From an uncultured Eubacteriales bacterium (GTDB lineage: Bacteria; Bacillota; Clostridia; Oscillospirales; Oscillospiraceae), in assembly GCA_900551355.1 (NCBI GenBank), contig URVR01000005.1, forward strand, positions 1-21,268: a DNA stretch of 21,268 nucleotides. The letters run 5' to 3'. The stretch's first letter is position 1, and each line of letters begins with the position of its first letter. The position numbers and the translations under genes were made by a program. The notes beneath the pieces are model-generated. The model was not told where the DNA came from, made no database searches, and worked only from the letters and a program-made list of their open reading frames with translations. Below are positions 7,746 through 14,427 of the stretch, in pieces.

Positions 7746-8391
7746 TATTGAGAAGAAATTGACGCCTGTGGGCAAGGCCATGGGCAAGCAGATGGTCCGC
7801 AGCTGGCAGATCCCCCAGTTCGCCGTGGAGACGGAGATCGACTGTGAGCCGATGATCGCCTACCGCAAGTCGCTGGGCTTCAAGCCCTCCTACACCACCA
7901 TTCTGGCCAAGGCCGTGGCGGACACGCTGGCCGACTTCCCTGTGATCCGCTCCAGCTGGGCGGAGGATCATCTGGTCATTCACGAGGATATCCATATCGG
8001 CATCGCGGTGGATACGCCCCGCGGCCTGCTGGTCCCCGTCATCCGCGATGTGGACAAAAAGAGCCTGGAGGAGATACACGCCGGCATGGAGGAGATCAAG
8101 GCCGGCTCCGCCAAGGGCCTGTATACCATGGAGCAGATGACCGGCGGCGTATTTACCATCAGCAATCTGGGCATCTTTAATGTGGACTTCTTCAACGCCA
8201 TCGTTTCTTCGCCGGAGGGCGCGATCCTGGCGGTGTCCAAGATGTCCGAAAAGCCCGTGGTGAAGAATGGCCAGATCGTGATCGGCAAGACCATGCGCAT
8301 GGCCATTTCCTCCGACCACCGGATGATCGATGGCGCTACCGCCGCCAAGTTTATGACGGCTCTGGCCGCCCGGCTGGAAAGTCTGGCCTGA
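7738..8391 (+). CDS. Dihydrolipoamide acyltransferase, catalytic-domain-only E2
   Basis: A 217-residue protein corresponding to just the C-terminal catalytic domain of 2-oxo acid/acetoin dehydrogenase E2. It should move the acyl group from the lipoyl arm to CoA and form the oligomeric core. It begins near the normal domain start (LTPVGKAMGKQM) and ends after SSDHRMIDGA, with His194 and Asp198 as the DHRxxDG active-site pair; FTISNLGIF (139-147) is also typical. The start ATG at 7738 lies inside the last codons of the lipoyl gene (overlap 7738-7745), with GGTGG upstream. Neither half contains a peripheral-subunit-binding domain. A longer upstream in-frame start at 7642 is rejected because it would read unrelated residues across the lipoyl gene. 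No E2 linker is present, so a simple sequencing frameshift does not explain the split. Confidence 0.93.
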   Translation: MADIEKKLTPVGKAMGKQMVRSWQIPQFAVETEIDCEPMIAYRKSLGFKPSYTTILAKAVADTLADFPVIRSSWAEDHLVIHEDIHIGIAVDTPRGLLVPVIRDVDKKSLEEIHAGMEEIKAGSAKGLYTMEQMTGGVFTISNLGIFNVDFFNAIVSSPEGAILAVSKMSEKPVVKNGQIVIGKTMRMAISSDHRMIDGATAAKFMTALAARLESLA

Positions 8392-8411
8392 AAGCGGGAT
8401 AGGAGGCATTG

Positions 8412-9881
8412 ATGATGGGAGAATACATTCTTGCCATTGACCAAAGCACCACCACGACCAAGGCGATCCTGTTCGACCGCCGCTCTAACGTGGTGGAGCG
8501 CCGCGACGTGATGCACAAGCAGATCTCTCCCCGGCAGGGCTGGGTGGAGCATGACCCCACGGAGATCTGGCACAATATCGTGGAGGCGATCCGCCAGGTC
8601 ATCGAGAAGTCCGGCGTTGCCAAGCGCGACATCGCCTTCATCGCCGTGACCAACCAGCGGGAGACCACCATGATGTGGACCGCCGAGGGCGGCCCGGTGT
8701 ACAACGCCATCGTGTGGCAGTGCTCCCGTGCGGACTACATCGTCCGCCGGCCGGAGATCCAGCAGCACAGCGATTACATCACCGAGGCCACCGGCCTGCA
8801 GGTGTCCCCCTATTTTTCCGCGGCGAAGGCCTGCTGGATCAAGGAGAACACACCTGCGCAGACGGGGCTGATGTTCGGCACCATGGACAGCTGGGTGATC
8901 TGGAACCTCACGGGCAGGCACGTCACCGACTATTCCAACGCCTCACGCACGCAGCTGTTCAACATCCGCGAGCTGAAGTGGGATGAAAAGCTGCTGGAGA
9001 TATTCGGCCTGCAGGATGTGCAGATGCCGGAGGTCCGTTTCTCCGACGAGATCTACGGCTACACCACGGTGGACGGCATATTTGACGAGCCGATCCCGGT
9101 GGCGGGCGATATGGGCGATTCCCACGGCGCGCTGTTTGCGCAGATGTGCTGGGAGCGCGGCATGGGCAAGTGCTCCTTCGGCACCGGCGGTTCCCTGATG
9201 GTCAACATCGGCGACAAGCCCATGCGCTCTGCCAGCCGCCTCAACATCTCCATCGCATGGGGTCTGGACCACAAGGTGTCCTATGTGTTCGAGGGCACCA
9301 TCGTGTGCATGGGCGATACCATCCGCTGGCTGAAAGACCAGATGGAGCTGATCGACAGCAGCGCCCAGTCCGGCGAGTTTGCCGAAATGGTGGATTCCAC
9401 GCAGGGCGTATATCTGGTGCCGGCCTTTACCGGGCTGGGCGCGCCCTACTGGCAGAGCAACGCCCGCGCCATGATCTGCGGCATGAACCGCTTCACCGAC
9501 AAGCGCCATATCGTGCGCGCCGGTGTGGAGTCCATCACCTACCAGATGCGCGACATCATCGAGCCCATGATGGCGGACGCGGACTTCACCCTCGGCGAGC
9601 TGCGGGTGGACGGCGGGCCGACCAACAACAAATTCCTGATGCAGTTCACGGCGGATATCCTGAACACCCGCATCGTGCGGAACAAGGTGGAGGAGCTCTC
9701 CGCCCTTGGCTCCGCCTTCGCGGGCGGACTGGCCACCGGCTTCTACAAGAGCTACGACGAGATCGCGGCACTGCGCCAGACCAGTGCGGAGTATGTGCGC
9801 GCCATGCCTGCGCAGCAGGCGGAGGAGCTGTACAAGGGCTGGAAGGACAGCGTGGACATGCTGATAAGCGGCATCAAGTAA
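8412..9881 (+). CDS. FGGY-family carbohydrate kinase, glycerol-kinase-like
   Basis: An ATP-dependent kinase of 489 residues, most like glycerol kinase: AIDQSTTTTKAI phosphate-binding start, NQRETT with Arg83-Glu84, PYFSAAK (Tyr134), GTGGS, and a C-terminal LRVDGGPTNN nucleotide-binding segment. The active-site region differs: glycerol kinase has GDQQAALF, whereas here it reads AGDMGDSHGALF. That is a two-residue insertion, with the catalytic Asp (about 236) followed by Ser instead of Gln, a residue that contacts glycerol in E. coli GlpK. I therefore do not call it glpK; it may phosphorylate another triose, polyol or ketose. The start is ATG at 8412 or 8415 after AGGAGG (8401-8406). It is the last gene of the operon, 20 bp after the E2 gene. 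Confidence 0.9.
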   Translation: MMGEYILAIDQSTTTTKAILFDRRSNVVERRDVMHKQISPRQGWVEHDPTEIWHNIVEAIRQVIEKSGVAKRDIAFIAVTNQRETTMMWTAEGGPVYNAIVWQCSRADYIVRRPEIQQHSDYITEATGLQVSPYFSAAKACWIKENTPAQTGLMFGTMDSWVIWNLTGRHVTDYSNASRTQLFNIRELKWDEKLLEIFGLQDVQMPEVRFSDEIYGYTTVDGIFDEPIPVAGDMGDSHGALFAQMCWERGMGKCSFGTGGSLMVNIGDKPMRSASRLNISIAWGLDHKVSYVFEGTIVCMGDTIRWLKDQMELIDSSAQSGEFAEMVDSTQGVYLVPAFTGLGAPYWQSNARAMICGMNRFTDKRHIVRAGVESITYQMRDIIEPMMADADFTLGELRVDGGPTNNKFLMQFTADILNTRIVRNKVEELSALGSAFAGGLATGFYKSYDEIAALRQTSAEYVRAMPAQQAEELYKGWKDSVDMLISGIK

Positions 9882-9882
9882 G

Positions 9883-9939
9883 CGTACAAAGCGAAAAAAG
9901 ATGACGGCCCAAGGCCGTCATCTTTTTTCGCTTTGTACG
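9883..9939. terminator. Bidirectional terminator, perfect 27-bp stem
   Basis: Arms 9883-9909 and 9913-9939 are perfectly complementary around a 3-base loop. The A-run and T-run within the arms (AAAAAAG/CTTTTTT) give a U-tract in both directions. It separates the convergent kinase (stop at 9881) and MBL hydrolase (stop at 9947) genes. Confidence 0.92.
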
Positions 9940-9946
9940 TCCGGCC

Positions 9947-10621
9947 TCACACGTCGAACGTGACCGTCTGCATGAACCGATCCAGCACAACGGTGTTGGG
10001 TAGACCCTGTATGGCGTGCTCCACGGCGCGGTGAAAGCCCAGCGGGTCGTTGTTGGCGGGGGGCAGGTGCGTCAGCACCGTGCAGCGCGGCGCCATGGCG
10101 TTCAGCGCCTTGCGGGCGCTGGACAGCGTGACCCACGGGAAGTTGAGGATGGCCACATCCGGGCGCAGGCCGTCCACCAGCGCAAAGACCTCCGGGAAAC
10201 GGGGGTCGGCATCGCCGGGGCAGAAAATGCGGCGGCCCTCCGCTTCGATCAGGTATCCGTAGTTCTGCACCTGAGGGGCGGACTCCTGATGGGCATGGCG
10301 CAGTGGGAACCACTGCACGCTGTAGGTCTCCCGCAGCAGCCGGGTGCCGGACAGCTCCTTCCACGGGCGGATCACCTCCATCTCCGGAAAGCGGTCAACT
10401 GCCATGGCAGTAAAGGTGTCGGAGTAGTGATCCGGGTGACAGTGGGTCACCAGTAGCAGGTCGGGCGGAAAGACCGTGTCCAGCAGCTCCTCCGCCTGCT
10501 GGGGCGTCAGCGCCGCAAAGCCGTTGACCGCGTGGCGCGGCAGGGCGTCCAGCAAAAACCGCACGGAGCCGATGGTGACATATACGCCGGCATTGGCTGT
10601 ATGGCAAACGGAGCAGACCAC
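9947..10621 (-). CDS. MBL-fold metallo-hydrolase
   Basis: A metallo-beta-lactamase-fold hydrolase of about 224 residues. The zinc-binding HCHPDH motif is at residues 60-65, with later metal ligands likely in FCPGDAD and in the C-terminal LTHLPP. It is cytoplasmic, with no signal peptide. I choose GTG at 10621 as start because AAAGGAG directly abuts the ATG at 10630 (no spacing) but lies nine bases from this GTG; the ATG would add three residues. It lies downstream of the E3 gene on the same strand, separated by a GC-rich hairpin. The substrate is unknown. A role in hydrolysing a thioester or lactone linked to the pathway is conceivable, but nothing in the sequence proves it. Confidence 0.88.
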   Translation of the reverse strand: MVCSVCHTANAGVYVTIGSVRFLLDALPRHAVNGFAALTPQQAEELLDTVFPPDLLLVTHCHPDHYSDTFTAMAVDRFPEMEVIRPWKELSGTRLLRETYSVQWFPLRHAHQESAPQVQNYGYLIEAEGRRIFCPGDADPRFPEVFALVDGLRPDVAILNFPWVTLSSARKALNAMAPRCTVLTHLPPANNDPLGFHRAVEHAIQGLPNTVVLDRFMQTVTFDV

Positions 10622-10658
10622 GAAAAACATCTCCTTTCCAGAACGGTGGGCCAGATCC

Positions 10659-10688
10659 GCAGGCCCGCCCGTTTGCGGGCGGGCCTGC
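10659..10688 (-). repeat. GC-rich intercistronic hairpin between E3 and MBL genes
   Basis: A perfect 13-bp inverted repeat (10659-10671 with 10676-10688) has a TTTG-type 4-base loop. No T-run follows in either direction, so it may attenuate or stabilise the E3 message rather than fully terminate it. Confidence 0.65.
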
Positions 10689-10702
10689 CTTGGAAGTCGG
10701 GA

Positions 10703-12073
10703 TCAGGCGGAGTGGACGGAGCGTCCGAACGCGGCCAGCGCCGCCTCGCGGACCATCTCGCACAGGGACGGATGGGCCACGATGGTCTTTTCCCACTGGT
10801 CGGTGGTCCAGCCCTCCGCCACGGCGGCCGCGGCGAAGGCGATCATCTCGGAGGAATTTTCGCCCACGATGGTGACGCCCAGCGTCTTTGTGGTCGCCTT
10901 ATCGGCCACCACGAACACGCGGCCCACGGCGCCCTCTGCCAGCGCCATGCCGTTGGCGCTGTAATCGAAGGAACCCATCACCGGCTCGTACCCGGCCTGC
11001 GCGGCGGCCTCGGTGGTCAGACCCACAGAGGCCAGCACCGGCAGCGTGTAGGTGCAGACGGGCACCGGCATGGTGCCGTAGGGCTTGTCCTCGCCCAGAA
11101 TATCGGCCAGCGCAGCCTCACCCTCGGCATAGGCGGCGTGGGCCAGCTGATAGCCGCCCACCACGTCGCCGATGGCGTAAACGCCGGGCAGATTGGTGCG
11201 TAGGTGGTCATCCACCACGATGCAGTGCTTCTGATCCAGCGCCAGGCCCAGCGCCTGCGCGTCGATGCCGGTGAGGTTGGCCCTGCGCCCGGCGGCCATC
11301 AGGACCTGCTCGCAGTCCGCGGATTCCTCGGCGCTGCCGATCTCGTAGACCGCGCGCAGCAGCTGGCCGTTCTTCTCGATGCGCAGCATTTTCGCGCCGG
11401 TCTTCAGCACGATGCCCAGCTTCTTCATCTCCCTTGTCAGGATGCGCACGGCCTCCTTCTGCTCGCGGGGCAGCAGCTCGGGCATCATCTCCACCACCGT
11501 GATCTGCGTGCCGTAGGCCGCGAAGGCGCAGGCCAGCTCCAGACCGATGACCCCGCCGCCCATGACCACCATACTGGCGGGCAGCGTGGGCAGCGCCAGC
11601 GCGCCGGTGGAGTCGATGCAGTACTCGTACCCGGGGACGGGGATCATCATCGGCGCGCTACCGGTGGCGATGACCACGTTTTTGCCGCTGTACTGCTGGC
11701 CGCCGCATTCCACCACGCGGCCAGCCTTCAGAACGGCCTCTCCGGTGATCACCGTAACGCCGCTTTTCTTCAGCAGGAAACTGACGCCGCCCACCAGCTT
11801 GGCGGTAACGTCGCTCTTGCCTTTCTGGACCTGCTGGTAGTTGAGACTGCCGGCCTCTGTAAAGATCTCCTTCTTCACCAGACCGCGGAGCTTCTCCAGG
11901 GTGTTGGCCTTGTCCACCAGATACTTGGTGGGGATGCAGCCGATGTTCAGGCAGGTGCCGCCCAGATGCTCCTTTTCAAAGAGCGCCACCTTCAGGCCCT
12001 TGCGGGCCGCCGCGATAGCCAGAGAGTAGCCGCCGGGGCCGCCGCCGATCACGAGAATATCAAATGTTTCCAT
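10703..12073 (-). CDS. lpdA: Dihydrolipoamide dehydrogenase (E3)
   Basis: FAD-dependent E3 (456 residues) that reoxidises the dihydrolipoyl arm and makes NADH. Features in order: N-terminal FAD site GGGPGGY (10-16), redox-active disulfide GGTCLNIGC with Cys41 and Cys46, central NAD-binding GGGVIGLE, a second FAD motif AIGDV, and a C-terminal dimer-interface catalytic pair His434/Glu439 in HPSLCE. There is no N-terminal lipoyl domain, unlike many acetoin/pyruvate-complex E3s of Bacillota. The start at 12073 has GGAGGG about 10 bases upstream, and a good promoter is at 12125-12152. It is transcribed towards the operon encoding E1 and E2, ending in the shared bidirectional terminator after the MBL gene, so E3 has its own promoter. 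Confidence 0.96.
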   Translation of the reverse strand: METFDILVIGGGPGGYSLAIAAARKGLKVALFEKEHLGGTCLNIGCIPTKYLVDKANTLEKLRGLVKKEIFTEAGSLNYQQVQKGKSDVTAKLVGGVSFLLKKSGVTVITGEAVLKAGRVVECGGQQYSGKNVVIATGSAPMMIPVPGYEYCIDSTGALALPTLPASMVVMGGGVIGLELACAFAAYGTQITVVEMMPELLPREQKEAVRILTREMKKLGIVLKTGAKMLRIEKNGQLLRAVYEIGSAEESADCEQVLMAAGRRANLTGIDAQALGLALDQKHCIVVDDHLRTNLPGVYAIGDVVGGYQLAHAAYAEGEAALADILGEDKPYGTMPVPVCTYTLPVLASVGLTTEAAAQAGYEPVMGSFDYSANGMALAEGAVGRVFVVADKATTKTLGVTIVGENSSEMIAFAAAAVAEGWTTDQWEKTIVAHPSLCEMVREAALAAFGRSVHSA

Positions 12074-12124
12074 TGTATGTGACCCTCCAAAATTAGTAAT
12101 ATTTTAAGGAATATTTCCTCTTTT

Positions 12125-12152
12125 ACTATATCACCCACCTGAAAAATGTCAA
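12125..12152 (-). promoter_or_regulatory. Sigma-A-type promoter for the E3 gene
   Basis: On the minus strand: a perfect -35 TTGACA (12152-12147), a 16-base spacer and -10 TATAGT (12130-12125). It lies 52 bp upstream of the E3 start codon. An AGGAA/TTCCT inverted repeat at 12107-12119 lies close to the expected transcription start. Confidence 0.75.
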
Positions 12153-12199
12153 GTATAATCGGACTATCTTTGTGTAAAATGGGGAGGACGGCGCGGGAA

Positions 12200-12241
12200 C
12201 TGGCAAAGTTACCAGACAAACCGGCGGGTTTTTGGCCAAAA
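12200..12241. promoter_or_regulatory. Candidate LacI-family operators
   Basis: Two symmetric sites occur in the 252-bp gap between the divergent E3 and LacI-family genes: CTGGCAAAGTTACCAG (12200-12215, 12 of 16 positions symmetric) and TTTTGGCCAAAA (12230-12241, perfect palindrome). Even-length symmetric sites of this size are usual for LacI-family repressors. A near copy, TTTTGCCAAAA, occurs at 1391-1401 in the other divergent control region. Binding is inferred only. No convincing promoter for the LacI-family gene was recognised. Confidence 0.45.
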
Positions 12242-12325
12242 TCACATCTTCCATTTGCTGCTGGGCTGTTGTATACTGTTTAGTAATAATTGAGCAGTGC
12301 AATACGAAGGGCGGGAGCAGAAAGC

Positions 12326-13387
12326 GTGAGCGGAAAACGAGTGACCATGCGGGATATCGCGGAGATGGCCGGCGTGTCCCAGTCGGCGGTGTCCATGATC
12401 CTGAACCAGCGGTATGACGCCTTTCCGGAGGAGACGGTGCAGCGCGTTCTGGAGGCGGCCAAGTCCGCCAACTACCAGATGCGGAAACGGACTGGACGGG
12501 CGGCGCGGAGCCGCCACATCCTGGCCATCACCGTGCAGGTCACGAACCCCTACTATGCCGAGATGCTGCAGAGCCTGGACCGGGCGGCCATCGCCCAGGG
12601 CATCCGCATCACCGCGGTGAGCACCTACCACCACCCGGAGCTGGAGGCGGACGCCCTGGATATGGCCATCCGGCAGCACTATCTGGGCGTGATCTTCCTG
12701 TATCCGGCGGACGGCACGGAGGCCTATGAAAGGGCCAATGCACAGATCCCCATCGTGACCATCTGCGACAAGTCCAGCCGGGTGCATGGGGATATCGTGG
12801 AGATGAACCACTTCGAGGCGGGCGCCATTGCCGCCGACCACCTGATCTCCATGGGGCATCGGCGGATCGCCGTGCTGTCCCACGCCTCGGACCGGAACAC
12901 CACGGCCGGCGCCACCCGGCTGGCCGGCATTCTGGCGGAGATCCGGAAGCACGGCGACCAGCAGCCCCCGCTGATCCTGACCCATGCGGACAGCTGGAGC
13001 AACATGCTGAACGAGAGAAGCTACCACTACCAGACGGGCTACGATCTGGCCCAGGACCCGCAGATCGCGGAGAAGGGCATTACCGGGCTGATCTGTGTCA
13101 ATGACCTGATGGCCTACGGCGCCATCGACGCGCTGGCCCGGCAGGGCTGCCGCGTGCCGGAGGACCTGTCCGTCATCGGGTCGGACGACATCCTGTTTTC
13201 TCAGATGGAGCGTGTCTCTCTGACCACCATCGAATATCACCCGGATGTGGTGGCGCGGGCCGCCCTGACCACGCTCCTGAACCGGACGGACCTGTCCACC
13301 GAGGAACAGATATGGGCGGGGATTGCACGCTTTCAGGTACAGTGCCAGCCAACACTGGTGATACGCGGCTCCACCGGGCCGGTCTGA
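12326..13387 (+). CDS. LacI-family transcriptional regulator
   Basis: A 353-residue LacI/GalR-type regulator. The helix-turn-helix and hinge helix occupy residues 8-58 (MRDIAEMAGVSQSAVSMILN at 8-27), followed by a periplasmic-binding-protein-like effector domain with the family IGSDDI segment near the C-terminus. The best start is GTG at 12326, eight bases after GGGAG (12313-12317); a TTG at 12290 would add 12 unlikely residues. It is the first gene of an operon with lipoate ligase (23-bp gap) and is divergent from E3. It is therefore likely to control both, matching lipoylation and E3 supply to use of the inducing compound. The ligand is unknown, and could be the same compound recognised by the ABC receptor because both use related folds. 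Confidence 0.93.
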   Translation: MSGKRVTMRDIAEMAGVSQSAVSMILNQRYDAFPEETVQRVLEAAKSANYQMRKRTGRAARSRHILAITVQVTNPYYAEMLQSLDRAAIAQGIRITAVSTYHHPELEADALDMAIRQHYLGVIFLYPADGTEAYERANAQIPIVTICDKSSRVHGDIVEMNHFEAGAIAADHLISMGHRRIAVLSHASDRNTTAGATRLAGILAEIRKHGDQQPPLILTHADSWSNMLNERSYHYQTGYDLAQDPQIAEKGITGLICVNDLMAYGAIDALARQGCRVPEDLSVIGSDDILFSQMERVSLTTIEYHPDVVARAALTTLLNRTDLSTEEQIWAGIARFQVQCQPTLVIRGSTGPV

Positions 13388-13410
13388 CTATTGACATAAG
13401 GAGAATCACC

Positions 13411-14415
13411 ATGACGCAGCCGAAACTCTCTTATCTGAACCTCTATACCACCGATCCGGCATGGAACCTGGCGGCGGAGCAGTATGTGTTTGACGCGCTG
13501 CCCCGGGATCGCACCTATTTCATGCTGTGGCAGAATGACAACGCCATCATTATCGGCAAGCACCAGAACGCCGCTGCCGAGATCGACCAGCAATTCGTCC
13601 GCGAAAACGGTGTGCGAGTGGTACGACGGCTGTCCGGCGGCGGTGCGGTGTACCACGACATGGGCAACCTGAATTTCACGTTCATCGCCGATGCCGGCGA
13701 CATGGAGTCTATCAACTTCAAGCTGTTCTGTCAGCCGGTGGTGGCGGCGCTGGCGGCGCTGGGTGTCACCGCTGAGGTCAACGGGCGGAATGACATGACC
13801 ATCGACGGGCAGAAATTCTCCGGCAACTCCCAGTATCTGAAGGAGGGGCGGGTCATGCACCACGGCACCATCATGTTCGACTCCGATCTGGACCGGGTGG
13901 CGCAGGCCCTTCATGTGGACCAGGAAAAGATCGCCGCCAAGGGCGTGGTCTCCGTCCGGAGCCGCGTCACCACCGTGCGGCAGCACATGCCCCATCCCGT
14001 GGAGCTGGAGGAATTCCGCCGTGTGCTGCTGGACAACATCCTGGCGCAGCAGCCCGGTGAGGAGTATATCTTTACCGAGGCGGACAAGGCGCAGATTGCC
14101 CGGCTGCGGGAGCAGCGGTACGCCACATGGGAGTGGAACTACGGCCAGTCCCGGGAATGCGAAATGACCAAGAAAAAGCGTTTCCCCGCCTGCGGCGGCG
14201 TGGAGGCGCATCTGTCCACCGACCACGGCGTCATCGAGCACATCGCGTTCACCGGCGACTTTTTCAGCGTGGTGGAGCCGGAGGTGCTGGCGGAAAAGCT
14301 GGTGGGCGTGCGGCTGGAGGAGCAGAACCTCCGGGAGGCGCTGGCGCAGGAGGATGCGGGCCGCTATTTCAGCGGGCTGAAGAATGAGGAGCTGATCGAG
14401 CTTCTGCTGTCATAA
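13411..14415 (+). CDS. lplA: Lipoate-protein ligase
   Basis: ATP-dependent ligase (334 residues) that activates free lipoate to lipoyl-AMP and attaches it to lipoyl domains. The N-terminal catalytic domain shows RRLSGGGAVYHD (72-83) and GNLNFTF (85-91), then DGQKFSGNSQY with the probable catalytic Lys135. A C-terminal accessory domain is retained, as in full-length LplA. The start at 13411 follows AAGGAG at 13398-13403; an earlier in-frame ATG at 13312 lies inside the regulator gene. The obvious local client is Lys44 of the stand-alone lipoyl protein in the neighbouring operon. Its presence implies that the cell scavenges lipoate for this complex. It is in one operon with the LacI-type regulator upstream and a HAD phosphatase 12 bp downstream. 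Confidence 0.95.
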   Translation: MTQPKLSYLNLYTTDPAWNLAAEQYVFDALPRDRTYFMLWQNDNAIIIGKHQNAAAEIDQQFVRENGVRVVRRLSGGGAVYHDMGNLNFTFIADAGDMESINFKLFCQPVVAALAALGVTAEVNGRNDMTIDGQKFSGNSQYLKEGRVMHHGTIMFDSDLDRVAQALHVDQEKIAAKGVVSVRSRVTTVRQHMPHPVELEEFRRVLLDNILAQQPGEEYIFTEADKAQIARLREQRYATWEWNYGQSRECEMTKKKRFPACGGVEAHLSTDHGVIEHIAFTGDFFSVVEPEVLAEKLVGVRLEEQNLREALAQEDAGRYFSGLKNEELIELLLS

Positions 14416-14427
14416 GAAGGGAAAACC

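Noticed and set aside
7642..8391. Longer version of the E2 catalytic protein starting at 7642
   Set aside because: The added residues are the lipoyl gene read in the wrong frame; the ATG at 7738 matches the normal domain start.
1727..9881. AI-2 (Lsr) uptake and kinase system
   Set aside because: A ribose-type importer plus FGGY kinase resembles the Lsr layout, but there is only one permease gene, no LsrF/LsrG-like gene, the regulator differs and the kinase is closer to glycerol kinase than to LsrK. It remains a weak alternative for the ligand.
11204..12082. 292-residue plus-strand open frame opposite the E3 gene
   Set aside because: Rich in His/Gln/Leu with no motif; the minus strand encodes a complete dihydrolipoamide dehydrogenase.
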